This document shows positions 1 to 7,718 of a stretch of 64,000 nt of DNA, piece by piece; position 1 is the first letter of the stretch, and every line of letters begins with the position of its first letter. The translations under genes and the position numbers were made by a program. Source of the DNA: an uncultured Prevotella sp. (lineage in GTDB: Bacteria; Bacteroidota; Bacteroidia; Bacteroidales; Bacteroidaceae). The stretch covers positions 40,374 to 104,373 of the forward strand of contig CALZXH010000001.1 of NCBI GenBank assembly GCA_945830055.1, written 5' to 3'. The notes under the pieces are model-generated. The model saw only the letters and a program-made list of their open reading frames with translations, did not search any database and was not told where the DNA came from.

Positions 1-1145
1 CTCTGATACGACGCGAGGTGCGCCGACTGCTCAAAAACCCTATATACGGATTCTGCATGATAGGGTTTCCACTGATTGTGATGGTGTTCTTTACCACACT
101 GATGGGTGACGGTCAGCCTACCGATATGCCTGTTGGCGTGGTGGATCTTGACAACACATCCACCACACGCAAACTCACCCGGATGCTCGACGGTTTCCAG
201 TCATCCCAAGTAACGGGGCACTACAACAGCGTGGAACAGGCACGCAAGGCGATGCAGCAAAACGAGATTTATGCCTTTCTCTATTTCCCGAAAGGAACCA
301 CCGAAAAGCTACTTGCCTCTCGCCAACCGCAGGTGTCCTTTTACTACAGTATGACCTGTCTCACAGGAGGATCGTTGCTCTTCCGTGACCTCAAGACTAT
401 CTCCACACTCGGAGCAGCTGCTGTGGGCAAGAGCGTGCTTACCGCCAAAGGAGCCACCGACAAACAGGCGCAAGCATATCTGCAACCTATCGTTATTGAC
501 CTGCACCAGATATCCAATCCCTGGACCAATTACAACATCTACCTGTCCACCATGCTGATACCGGGAGTATTTATGCTGTTCATCTTCCTCATCACACCCT
601 ACTCCATCGGCACCGAACTGAAATTCGGCGAGAGCAAGGCATGGTTGCATACAGCCAACGGTAACATGGGCATGGCTTTGACGGGGAAGATACTACCCCA
701 GACACTGGTATTCATGAGCGTAATGTATTCCTACATGGTGTATATATTCGGCATCCTGCACTTCCCTTGTCCGGGAGGCATCTTCCACATCCTGCTGCTT
801 GGTGCTTTGGCCGTTGTGGCTGCACAGGGATTCGGAATCTTCATGTTTTCCATCATGCCTTCCATGCGCATGAGCATGAGCGTTTGTTCGCTGTGGGGTG
901 TGCTCAGCTTCTCCATGGTGGGCTCCGCATTTCCCGTATCAGCCATGGACAGCGCCCTACAAGGCTTGTCATGGCTTTTTCCGCTGAGGCATTATTTCAT
1001 GCTCTACCAAGCCACTGTTTTCAACGATTATTCATTACTCAGCGTGTGGTATCACTTCACTGCTCTGCTGGCATTTGCCCTGCTGCCTTTTATCACCTTA
1101 CCCTTGCTGAAGCGTTCCATGCTGGAGTACAAGTACCTGCCATAA
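1..1145 (+). CDS. ABC-2 type transporter permease, 5' end outside window
   Basis: This is a membrane subunit of an ABC exporter of the ABC2_membrane_3 (YhbR/YhgE-like) type. The frame is open to the left edge (codons for L-I-R-R-E precede the first GTG at 18), so the gene starts before the window. What is visible has one N-terminal membrane helix (FCMIGFPLIVMVFF), a soluble stretch of about 140 residues with the family's VGVVDLDNT motif, then five or six helices at the C-terminus. It is followed after 16 bases by a second permease of the same architecture, as in operons that pair two permeases with a HlyD-type adaptor and an outer-membrane channel. Those partners would lie to the left. The substrate cannot be told from sequence. 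The family call is firm; the function is inferred. Confidence 0.85.
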   Translation, partial: LIRREVRRLLKNPIYGFCMIGFPLIVMVFFTTLMGDGQPTDMPVGVVDLDNTSTTRKLTRMLDGFQSSQVTGHYNSVEQARKAMQQNEIYAFLYFPKGTTEKLLASRQPQVSFYYSMTCLTGGSLLFRDLKTISTLGAAAVGKSVLTAKGATDKQAQAYLQPIVIDLHQISNPWTNYNIYLSTMLIPGVFMLFIFLITPYSIGTELKFGESKAWLHTANGNMGMALTGKILPQTLVFMSVMYSYMVYIFGILHFPCPGGIFHILLLGALAVVAAQGFGIFMFSIMPSMRMSMSVCSLWGVLSFSMVGSAFPVSAMDSALQGLSWLFPLRHYFMLYQATVFNDYSLLSVWYHFTALLAFALLPFITLPLLKRSMLEYKYLP

Positions 1146-1161
1146 CACACCCAAAAACAAT

Positions 1162-2457
1162 ATGAACACGACTGTGAAATATATCCGACATGTCTGCGAC
1201 ATATGGACAGAGGAGATGAAAAACATCTCCAAAGACCAGGGTGTGCTCATTTTCTTTGTACTGGTGCCCCTGCTCTACCCTCTGCTGTACTCCTGGATAT
1301 ACAACAACGAAGTGGTCAGGGAGGTACCCGTGGCGGTGGTAGATCACTGCAACAGTCACACTTCGCGCGAGTTCATACGCCTGTGCGATGCCTCTGCCGA
1401 CGTGAGCGTGGCAAGTCATGCCACCGATATGGAACAGGCAAGACTTCTGATGAACCGACAGAAGGTGAAAGGCATTTACTACATCCCAAGCGACTTTGAA
1501 GAAAGACTACGCCAACATAGGCAAGCCACGGTACACGTGTATTGCGACATGGGACTGATGCTGTACTACAAGGCGGTATTCCAAACAGCGACGGCAGTGG
1601 CACAGCAGACAAACAGCCGATTGATTGTGGCAGCTGCCAAAAAAAGCACACGCCACGAAGACGAGTTGACGGCAACTCCACTGAAGATACAGGAGGTGGA
1701 CATGTTCAACCCCACCGGCGGCTATGGCAACTTCATCTTGCCCGGGGTGCTGATACTGATATTGCAGCAGACAATGGTTCTGGGTATCGGACTGGCGGCA
1801 GGAACAGCACGCGAACGCAACAACTACGGTTATCTTATCCCTTACCGGCGAAAGGGTTACGGCATAACCGTCCTGCTGGCAGGCAAAGCACTGTGCTACT
1901 ATATGATTTATGTGGTGCTGGCGGCCTACCTGTTACTTTTGGTACCGCGCTTTTTCCATTTTGTCAACCTTGCCGGCTGGCGCGAGCTGTGTGCCATCCT
2001 ATTGCCCTACATTCCAGCCTGCATATTCTTTGGCATCACCGTATCGTGCCTCATCCGTTACCGCGAAAACGTGTTGCTGCTGGTGGTGTTCATGTCGGTA
2101 CCCCTGCTCTTCGTGTCTGGCATATCATGGCCACAAAGCAATATCCCTTGGTTCTGGCAGTCAGTGGCTACACTCTTTCCCTCCACTTTTGCCATACGTG
2201 CCTTTGTGAGGGCTAATACCATGGGAGCCACCGTGAACGATATCAGTACGGAATGTATTGCCCTGTGGATACAACTGGTAGCCTATCTGGTGCTGGCATG
2301 CGGGGTTTACCGCTTCCAGATGGCAACAGCACATAAAAACATATTGCGCCGCGTGCAGAGCATACGGCGCAAGCGTGAAGTGAAAAGACGCATCAAGAGA
2401 AATCAATCCTCACTATCATCCTCGTCAGACACTGGAATGCCGGCAATGGACAACTGA
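1162..2457 (+). CDS. ABC-2 type transporter permease (second of pair)
   Basis: This 431-residue inner-membrane permease has the same layout as its upstream neighbour. There is an N-terminal helix (GVLIFFVLVPLLYPLLYSWI), an extracytoplasmic domain beginning VPVAVVDHCNSHTSREF, and six helices from about residue 190. The tail from about residue 395 is very basic (RRKREVKRRIKRN) and then Ser-rich, and is presumably cytoplasmic. It probably forms a heterodimer with the preceding permease in an export pump. ATG at 1162 sits 16 bases after the previous stop, so the two are co-transcribed. The last 18 codons overlap the 3' end of the convergent Lrp-type regulator gene. Confidence 0.88.
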   Translation: MNTTVKYIRHVCDIWTEEMKNISKDQGVLIFFVLVPLLYPLLYSWIYNNEVVREVPVAVVDHCNSHTSREFIRLCDASADVSVASHATDMEQARLLMNRQKVKGIYYIPSDFEERLRQHRQATVHVYCDMGLMLYYKAVFQTATAVAQQTNSRLIVAAAKKSTRHEDELTATPLKIQEVDMFNPTGGYGNFILPGVLILILQQTMVLGIGLAAGTARERNNYGYLIPYRRKGYGITVLLAGKALCYYMIYVVLAAYLLLLVPRFFHFVNLAGWRELCAILLPYIPACIFFGITVSCLIRYRENVLLLVVFMSVPLLFVSGISWPQSNIPWFWQSVATLFPSTFAIRAFVRANTMGATVNDISTECIALWIQLVAYLVLACGVYRFQMATAHKNILRRVQSIRRKREVKRRIKRNQSSLSSSSDTGMPAMDN

Positions 2458-2897
2458 CGATTGATAGCCGAATTGAAGGAGATAATAGTTTCGCTGCGCG
2501 ACAGACCCAAGGGTTGCAACTTGTCGTGAATGATATTGAGCAGATGATGGTTGTTCACGGCATAGATTTTAATGAACAAATCGAAATCTCCTGTGGTATA
2601 ATGGCACTCCACCACCTCCGGAATATTCTTGAGTTCCTCAACCACCAGATCAAATTTCTCGGGATTTTTCAGGTTCAATCCAATATAGGCACACGTCTCA
2701 TAGCCAATCTTCTCTGGGTCGATTACAAACTTTGAACCTTTGAGTATGCCACAATTGGACAACTTCTGTATTCTCTGGTGAATGGCGGCTCCACTCACAT
2801 TGCATGCTCTCGCCACCTCAAGGAATGGAATACGAGCGTCATCTGCTATCAGTTTCAGAATCTGTTTGTCTAACTTGTCAAGTTTTTGAGATGCCAT
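2403..2897 (-). CDS. Lrp/AsnC family transcriptional regulator
   Basis: A DNA-binding regulator of the feast/famine family (164 residues, the usual length). Residues 5-50 form the AsnC-type winged HTH (LDKLDKQILKLIADDARIPF, then VARACNVSGAAIHQRIQKL). Residues 70-145 form the RAM ligand-binding and oligomerisation domain (ETCAYIGLNL, VVECHYTTGDFDLFIKI). The last residues are acidic (SDEDDSED), which is unusual for the family. That acidic tail is encoded in the 55 bases that overlap the 3' end of the convergent permease gene. A Bacteroidetes promoter lies just upstream (2939-2973). It may sense an amino acid; the target genes are unknown. Confidence 0.93.
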   Translation of the reverse strand: MASQKLDKLDKQILKLIADDARIPFLEVARACNVSGAAIHQRIQKLSNCGILKGSKFVIDPEKIGYETCAYIGLNLKNPEKFDLVVEELKNIPEVVECHYTTGDFDLFIKIYAVNNHHLLNIIHDKLQPLGLSRSETIISFNSAINRQLSIAGIPVSDEDDSED

Positions 2898-2938
2898 ATC
2901 AGTTATATTGTGGTAAGTTATTTCGCAAAGTTGTTTTG

Positions 2939-2973
2939 CAAAGTTATCAAAAAAAGAGGATATTCACAACAAA
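2939..2973 (-). promoter_or_regulatory. Promoter of the Lrp-type gene
   Basis: On the minus strand, TAACTTTG (2946-2939) matches the Bacteroidetes -7 consensus TAnnTTTG. A TTG lies 20 bases upstream at 2969-2967 for the -33 element. Predicted transcription start is near 2932, which leaves a leader of about 35 bases before ATG at 2897. Confidence 0.6.
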
Positions 2974-3043
2974 TTATAAGGAAAAGCATCAAAACTGATT
3001 ACAAATTCCATTTTCCTGCGAAAGTTCACCTTCCTTCCCCGAC

Positions 3044-3499
3044 TCATTTCCGTTTGATATCTGCCGAATACTGTATCTTCAAGGCACCTGCCTTGCGCAA
3101 CTGTTCTTTCACGGCATTGATGGTTTCCATCCTGGTGTGCAAGTCGGCCTTAATACATACTACCATCTGCTGACGGTCTTCACTGCTCATCGCCTTGCGC
3201 TCGTCAGACACCGCCTCGGCAATCTGATGCAGTCGCACCATACGGTCATTCACCTGAAAGGCGGTGGCTGTGCTTCCATCTGGCTGTACTGCCATGCCCA
3301 CATACAGATATACTACCGAGGACTTGCTGCGCAGTTTGTCCAGTGCTTCAGCATCAGGAGCATCATACTTTACCCGTTCCGGCACTTCATGCAGATGGGT
3401 CACTATCATAAAGAAGAACAGTACAGTAAACACAAGGTCGGGCATGGAGGCGGTGTTCAGTCCTGGCATCATGCGTCGCTGGCGACGAAAAAGACTCAT
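3044..3499 (-). CDS. ExbD/TolR-family biopolymer transporter (second copy)
   Basis: A 151-residue ExbD-like subunit of a proton-driven energy-coupling complex. The true start is the ATG at 3499, giving MSLFRRQRRMMPGLNTASMPDL. It overlaps the stop of the upstream ExbD by four bases (ATGA), a sign of translational coupling. The protein has a short basic cytoplasmic end, one membrane helix (LVFTVLFFFMIVTHL) with the essential proton-carrying Asp at residue 21, and a periplasmic domain of about 110 residues. In known systems ExbD pairs with ExbB to energise TonB. Tandem dissimilar ExbD genes behind one ExbB are common in Bacteroidetes. Confidence 0.9.
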   Translation of the reverse strand: MSLFRRQRRMMPGLNTASMPDLVFTVLFFFMIVTHLHEVPERVKYDAPDAEALDKLRSKSSVVYLYVGMAVQPDGSTATAFQVNDRMVRLHQIAEAVSDERKAMSSEDRQQMVVCIKADLHTRMETINAVKEQLRKAGALKIQYSADIKRK

Positions 3500-4023
3500 G
3501 GAGCGACTCCTTTCCCGGTATCCTGTACCGTTTCCACTATCCGCTGCGGACAGGCTTCCATCACCCACCGTTTTTCCTCTGCCGAACATTTCTTCAAGGA
3601 CTTGCCGAATTGGCGCAGGGCTACTTTTTCGCGCACCTGTCTATACACACAGGAAAGGGTGTGCTGTAATTGGAAATAGGTGTCGTAATCGGCATCTGGA
3701 TGCACCTGGATATTGATAAGCATATGAGGATTGGCAGACAACTGCTGTTCAAAAAAAGCGGATAACTGCTGTACCGATGAGGGCTTGCCGTCGCACCAAA
3801 GGGTATTCCGGGCATCAATACACAATTCTATTCCATCACGTTTCTTCACCTGGACCTCCTGCGCATCCTTGTCTTCAGGAGCGGCAAGTCGTTTCATCAG
3901 CCCCGTTTCACTGTCGAGCGAGGTGGTCACCAAAAAGAACACCAGCAACATGAATGAGATGTCAGCGGTGGCTGTGGTATTAAGTGCCGGTGTGCGACGT
4001 CGGCGAAAGTTAAACTTTCTCAT
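3496..4023 (-). CDS. ExbD/TolR-family biopolymer transporter (first copy)
   Basis: A 175-residue ExbD-like protein. The Arg-rich N-terminus (RKFNFRRRRTPALN) precedes a single membrane helix, DISFMLLVFFLVTTSL, whose Asp21 is the conserved proton-relay residue. The rest is a periplasmic domain. It is longer than the second ExbD by a C-terminal region of about 35 residues rich in charged residues. It overlaps the preceding small membrane-protein gene by 14 bases and the following exbD by four, so the four genes form one tightly coupled operon. Confidence 0.9.
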   Translation of the reverse strand: MRKFNFRRRRTPALNTTATADISFMLLVFFLVTTSLDSETGLMKRLAAPEDKDAQEVQVKKRDGIELCIDARNTLWCDGKPSSVQQLSAFFEQQLSANPHMLINIQVHPDADYDTYFQLQHTLSCVYRQVREKVALRQFGKSLKKCSAEEKRWVMEACPQRIVETVQDTGKGVAP

Positions 4024-4405
4024 GCTTGCCGATGGATTTGCTCTTGAATAATCTTCTGTTCAGACCGCCCACGCCGAGCACCATCAGCACCGCAGCCACC
4101 ACCCCAAGTGTAATGGCTGTGTTGATAAACATGTCGGTAACCTTGAGCCATTCCTCTTGCCGGTAATCCTTACCGTTAACCTGCAGCACATCTGTTGCCC
4201 CCAACGCATAGGTAAGTACAAGCATAACGACAAAAAAGGCCGCTGTGCTCCACATGATGGTCTTGGCAGGTACACCATTGCGTGCAGAGTCCACCTCTCC
4301 ACGTACTTTGAAGGCATGTACCATGCTTACTACCACTGCTGTCAGCACCGCTGCCAACAACACGTATATCAGCACCAAAAACACATCTACCGCAGCCTCT
4401 GTCAT
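4010..4405 (-). CDS. Small integral membrane protein in ExbB-ExbD operon
   Basis: 131 residues with three predicted membrane helices (about residues 7-27 FLVLIYVLLAAVLTAVVVSM, 48-68 and 92-112), a short loop after the second (VNGKDYRQEEW) and a basic C-terminus. I do not recognise a named domain. It lies between the ExbB/MotA gene and the two exbD genes, overlapping the former by four bases and the latter by 14. An accessory role in the same proton-channel complex is therefore likely. Function is inferred from context only. Confidence 0.75.
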   Translation of the reverse strand: MTEAAVDVFLVLIYVLLAAVLTAVVVSMVHAFKVRGEVDSARNGVPAKTIMWSTAAFFVVMLVLTYALGATDVLQVNGKDYRQEEWLKVTDMFINTAITLGVVAAVLMVLGVGGLNRRLFKSKSIGKHEKV

Positions 4406-5265
4406 TGTTTGTTCTGCTTGTATTGGGTTATCTCATCCATCAAAGAGATGGCAGACTCTTCCATCTGCGAAGTAAGATGCTCTATTTTGGAGAGGATGAA
4501 ATTATAGAACACTTGAAGCACTAACGCTGCAATGATACCGAAAACGGTAGTAATGAGCGCCACCTTCATTCCTGATGCCACAATGGAGGCATTGATGTCG
4601 CCAGCCAGACGTATATCATCAAACGCCATCACCATACCCACCACTGTACCTAAAAACCCTAACGAAGGTGCTATGGTAATAAACAATGATATCCAGGTAC
4701 AGCCCTTGTCCAAATTGGCAGCCTGCACCGAACCGTAGGAGGCGATACTACGCTCTATGCTGTCGAGGGACTCCTGGATGCGCAACAGGCCCTGATAACA
4801 AATGGATGCCACCGGTCCACGGGTGTCTCTGCACAGTTGGCGCGCCTCATTCACCTTGTCTTCTGCCAACAGTTTTCCTATATCCGCCAATAACTTCTTG
4901 ACATTCACCTCTGACATGGTAAGGTAAACGATGCGCTCAATACAAAATGCCAAGCCCAGAACCAGCACCAAAGCCACCAGCGACATGAACCACACATTGC
5001 CCTCTATAAACTTGGTCTTCAATGTATTATGCAATCCTATTTGGGTGAGCATATCTTCAGGCTCTCCTTCTCCCACTGTCTTGGCAACATCTTCCAGACT
5101 CATTTGGGTCACATCCTCCCTGGAAACTGCGCTTGCCGAATCAGCAGAAGGCAACACCTCGGATGATACGCTCACGGCAGTATCTTTCTTCTGAGCCTGT
5201 ACAGCTGACACTCCCGTAGCAAACATCGCCAGAAAGAAAACCAACCACACAAATCTTTTCATCAT
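4402..5265 (-). CDS. MotA/TolQ/ExbB-family proton channel protein
   Basis: The proton-channel subunit (287 residues) that pairs with the downstream ExbD proteins. I place the start at 5265 (MMKRFVWLV) because it gives a proper signal peptide ending AVQAQ; the open frame reaches further up but would run into the promoter. After a Ser-rich spacer come a helix (SLVALVLVLGLAFCIERIVYL), a long cytoplasmic loop and two helices with the family core (APSLGFLGTVVGMVMAF, then KVALITTVFGIIAALVLQVF). The leading signal peptide plus extra N-terminal domain is typical of Bacteroidetes members. It is the first gene of a four-gene operon ending at 3044. Confidence 0.92.
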   Translation of the reverse strand: MMKRFVWLVFFLAMFATGVSAVQAQKKDTAVSVSSEVLPSADSASAVSREDVTQMSLEDVAKTVGEGEPEDMLTQIGLHNTLKTKFIEGNVWFMSLVALVLVLGLAFCIERIVYLTMSEVNVKKLLADIGKLLAEDKVNEARQLCRDTRGPVASICYQGLLRIQESLDSIERSIASYGSVQAANLDKGCTWISLFITIAPSLGFLGTVVGMVMAFDDIRLAGDINASIVASGMKVALITTVFGIIAALVLQVFYNFILSKIEHLTSQMEESAISLMDEITQYKQNKQ

Positions 5266-5288
5266 TGTCTCATCGTTTTTACGGCTGG

Positions 5289-5320
5289 CAAAGGTAGCAA
5301 ATAAAATGCAACTTTGCAAA
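5289..5320 (-). promoter_or_regulatory. Promoter of the exbB-exbD operon
   Basis: On the minus strand, TACCTTTG (5296-5289) is a -7 element. TTTG at 5320-5317 lies exactly 20 bases upstream as -33. The -33 element falls inside the large palindrome at 5298-5338, so a protein bound there would block this promoter. Confidence 0.65.
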
Positions 5321-5338
5321 TGAGTTGCATTTTATTTG
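5298..5338. promoter_or_regulatory. 16-base perfect inverted repeat, putative operator
   Basis: Arms CAAATAAAATGCAACT (5298-5313) and AGTTGCATTTTATTTG (5323-5338) are perfect reverse complements around a 9-base centre, TTGCAAATG. The site contains three TGCAA/TTGCA half-sites. It spans the -33 region of the leftward exbB promoter and sits just upstream of the rightward permease promoter. Fur-family metal regulators bind sites of this general kind; naming the regulator is inference. Confidence 0.6.
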
Positions 5339-5341
5339 TAT

Positions 5342-5349
5342 TACTTTTG
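5342..5349 (+). promoter_or_regulatory. -7 element of the metal permease gene
   Basis: TACTTTTG fits TAnnTTTG and lies four bases after the end of the palindrome. The start codon at 5419 would leave a leader of about 65 bases. No well-spaced -33 element was seen; the palindrome occupies its expected place. Confidence 0.45.
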
Positions 5350-5418
5350 CACTCGTTATCATACAATTACAGGACTTTTAAAAACAAGGGGAGTATCATC
5401 GGCTCTCCACACGAAAAC

Positions 5419-6492
5419 ATGGAAGAAATTATCGATTTAATCAACGAAATGTCGCCCTACATCCTTTTGGGCTTTCTGCTGGCAGGACTGATGCACGCAT
5501 TCATCTCACCGGCACTGTATCACCGTTATCTTGGCGGCAACACATTCCGCTCAGTGGTCAATGCTGCTCTGCTGGGCATTCCACTACCACTCTGCTCATG
5601 TGGTGTCATACCCACTGCCATGTCATTGCATAAGGAGGGTGCTTCCAAAGGTGCCACCATTTCCTTTCTCATCGCCACCCCACAAACGGGAATTGATTCC
5701 ATCATTGCCACCTATTCGTTGATGGGACTCCCCTTTGCCTTGCTGCGCCCCATAGCAGCTCTGTTCACAGCCCTCTTCGGCGGTGCCATCACCAACCTTT
5801 GGAGCCACTGCGATCATCAGCCTGCCAAGTCCCGCACCTGTTGTTGTGATGACGACCATTGCGACGATGATGACTGTAAGGGAGGCTGCTGTTGCCATGA
5901 AGATAATGGAGAAGCACCTGTCACTTTATGGCAGAAACTGGTCAAGGCCCTGCACTACGCCTTTGTTGAGATGATGGGCGATATAGGCAAATGGCTGTTA
6001 GTGGGATTGCTGGTAGCAGGACTGATTACCGTATTTGTTCCTGCATCATTCTTCAGTATGTTTACAGACAAACCTTTGCTGAGTATGCTGCTGGTGCTGG
6101 TGTGTGCCATGCCCATGTATCTGTGCGCCACCGGTTCTATTCCCATCGCCGTCGCTTTGATGCTCAAGGGACTATCTCCCGGCACTGCCTTGGTGTTGCT
6201 CATGGCAGGTCCGGCAGTCAATGCCGCCTCCATGATTGTCATCGGCAAGGTGATGGGCAGACGAACCGTATGGCTTTATCTCATCTCAGTGATCATGGGT
6301 GCAGTGGCATGCGGACTGACAATAGACTATCTGTTGCCTCACGAATGGTTCTCCGTTCCTCTCAACAGCATCCATCACAGCAAGACAGAAGGAGTACCTG
6401 TTTTCAGCACTATCTGCTCCATTCTGCTTCTCGCCATGATTCTGTTTGCCCGACACCACAAAAAACGCACATCACACAAATGCTGCGGATAA
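5419..6492 (+). CDS. Putative metal efflux permease (DUF318/SO_0444 Cu/Zn type)
   Basis: A 357-residue inner-membrane permease of the two-fold repeat permease family (DUF318/ArsP-like). ATG at 5419 gives MEEIIDLINEMSPYILLGF, the usual start for the family. Each half carries a conserved motif: PLPLCSCGVIPTAMSLHKEG at 55-74 and a CATGSIPIA segment in the second half. The loop between halves (about 131-160) is packed with Cys, His and Asp (CCCDDDHC, then CKGGCCCHED), a likely soft-metal binding patch. This loop marks the SO_0444 type, which is assigned to copper/zinc efflux. The tail is also basic with Cys and His (HHKKRTSHKCCG). It is monocistronic, behind the palindromic operator. Confidence 0.8.
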   Translation: MEEIIDLINEMSPYILLGFLLAGLMHAFISPALYHRYLGGNTFRSVVNAALLGIPLPLCSCGVIPTAMSLHKEGASKGATISFLIATPQTGIDSIIATYSLMGLPFALLRPIAALFTALFGGAITNLWSHCDHQPAKSRTCCCDDDHCDDDDCKGGCCCHEDNGEAPVTLWQKLVKALHYAFVEMMGDIGKWLLVGLLVAGLITVFVPASFFSMFTDKPLLSMLLVLVCAMPMYLCATGSIPIAVALMLKGLSPGTALVLLMAGPAVNAASMIVIGKVMGRRTVWLYLISVIMGAVACGLTIDYLLPHEWFSVPLNSIHHSKTEGVPVFSTICSILLLAMILFARHHKKRTSHKCCG

Positions 6493-6620
6493 GGTTGCGA
6501 CTATTCTCCGTCAATCACTTGACCGGACAATGTGCGGTCGATATTAAGACCGATATAGTTGACCTTTATCTATCACACCGCTGCGCAGATAAGACACTTA
6601 TATTTCGTCGAACTCACATT

Positions 6621-6655
6621 AAAAGAAGATGCTCGCCTTACTGGCGAGCATCTTC
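6621..6655 (-). terminator. Rho-independent terminator after tRNA-Ser
   Basis: A perfect 13-base stem, GAAGATGCTCGCC (6625-6637) against GGCGAGCATCTTC (6643-6655), with a 5-base loop. On the minus strand it is followed by TTTT. It starts 28 bases after the tRNA 3' end. The rest of 6493-6683 holds nothing else I can call. Confidence 0.8.
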
Positions 6656-6683
6656 AAGACTCCTTCATTTACAAGGATTTCTG

Positions 6684-6771
6684 CGGAGAGAACAGGATTC
6701 GAACCTGCGAACCGGTTTTGCCGGTTACACGCTTTCCAGGCGTGCCTCTTCAACCACTCGAGCACCTCTCC
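6684..6771 (-). tRNA. tRNA-Ser (anticodon GGA)
   Basis: An 88-base class II tRNA. The acceptor stem GGAGAGG (6771-6765) pairs with TCTCTCC, and the discriminator is G at 6684. The anticodon arm is CACGC-CTGGAAA-GCGTG with anticodon GGA. A long variable arm (AACCGGC/ACCGGTT region) and the T-loop GGTTCGAATCC are clear. The 3' CCA is not encoded. It reads serine codons UCC/UCU. Confidence 0.95.
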
Positions 6772-6797
6772 TTGTTGCGTTTTCCTTAATTGCGGTG

Positions 6798-6805
6798 CAA
6801 AAGTA
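6798..6805 (-). promoter_or_regulatory. -7 element for tRNA-Ser
   Basis: TACTTTTG on the minus strand (6805-6798) matches TAnnTTTG. Predicted start is about 20 bases before the mature tRNA 5' end. No clear -33 partner was found. Confidence 0.45.
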
Positions 6806-6881
6806 GTATATTTATTTCTGATTTGGACAGAGAGAGGCATTTTTTAAGTTTCATTAAGATTTAGAGACAAGCTAATCAATG

Positions 6882-7679
6882 CTACTCCGCATAAATCTTA
6901 CTGTCTGATGACAGGAAAAGCCTATTGGCTGTCTGCGTGGTCACTTGCGCCACTTCCTCCTCCGTTACGCCGTAACTCTGCGCCAATACCGAAATGATAT
7001 AAGGTATGAAGGAGCTTTCATTGCGGGTGCCACGCTTGGGAACTGGTGCCATATAGGGCGCATCCGTTTCCAGCACAATGCGGTGCAAGGGCACTGCCTG
7101 CGGCAGCACCGTAGGCAGAGGCGACTTCTTGAAAGTGAGTACTCCCCCTATACCCAAAACAAAACGTGGGAACGACAGCAGTTGTTCGGCCTCCTGCTCA
7201 TTGCCTGTAAAACAGTGGAATACGCCACCTACCAGGTCTTTCTCATATTCACGCAACAGTTTCACCATCTCGTTTTGCGCCTTCCTGCAATGTATCATCA
7301 GCGGTTTCTTCATCTCCACTGCCCATTCCACCTGTATTCTGAAGGCATCCAACTGTGCCTGTTCAAACTCTCGACTCCAGTAGAAATCAAGTCCCACTTC
7401 GCCGATAGCGATAAAATCATCACAATACATTGCCTTGAGTCGGGCAATCATCTCCCGATAGTCTGGCTTTACCTCTTCCGGATGTAGTCCCACCATAGGG
7501 AATACCACTCCAGGGTATTCTGAGGCGAGTGTCAGCGCCCTTTCGCTTGATGCCACATCAATAGCAGGAACAAATATCTTCTCTGCTCCCTGTTCACGGG
7601 CACGCTTCACTACTTCGGGAAGATCTTGCGCAAACTCTTCCCCGTCCAGATGGGCATGTGTATCTATAAAATTGATCAT
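6882..7679 (-). CDS. TatD-family metal-dependent DNase/hydrolase
   Basis: A cytoplasmic metal-dependent hydrolase of the TatD amidohydrolase fold (265 residues; family usual about 260). Metal-ligand motifs are all present: THAHLD near the N-terminus, EVGLDFYW, HCRKAQNE, HCFTGN and LETDAPYMAP. The gene begins with three consecutive ATG codons; I chose the third (MINFIDTHAHLD), which matches family starts, though 7685 is possible. Members are 3'-5' DNases linked to DNA repair. It is the third gene of a leftward group after tonB and a polyprenyl synthase, 39 bases downstream of the synthase. Confidence 0.9.
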   Translation of the reverse strand: MINFIDTHAHLDGEEFAQDLPEVVKRAREQGAEKIFVPAIDVASSERALTLASEYPGVVFPMVGLHPEEVKPDYREMIARLKAMYCDDFIAIGEVGLDFYWSREFEQAQLDAFRIQVEWAVEMKKPLMIHCRKAQNEMVKLLREYEKDLVGGVFHCFTGNEQEAEQLLSFPRFVLGIGGVLTFKKSPLPTVLPQAVPLHRIVLETDAPYMAPVPKRGTRNESSFIPYIISVLAQSYGVTEEEVAQVTTQTANRLFLSSDSKIYAE

Positions 7680-7718
7680 CATCAAACCGTATAACTATCA
7701 AAAGGGCTTTACAGAGCC

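Noticed and set aside
5314..5418. Upstream extension of the metal permease to an earlier ATG
   Set aside because: It would begin inside the palindromic operator and ahead of the -7 element; the ATG at 5419 matches the family start.
6684..6771. tRNA-Ser as an integration site
   Set aside because: No integrase gene or duplicated tRNA end was seen on either side within the window.
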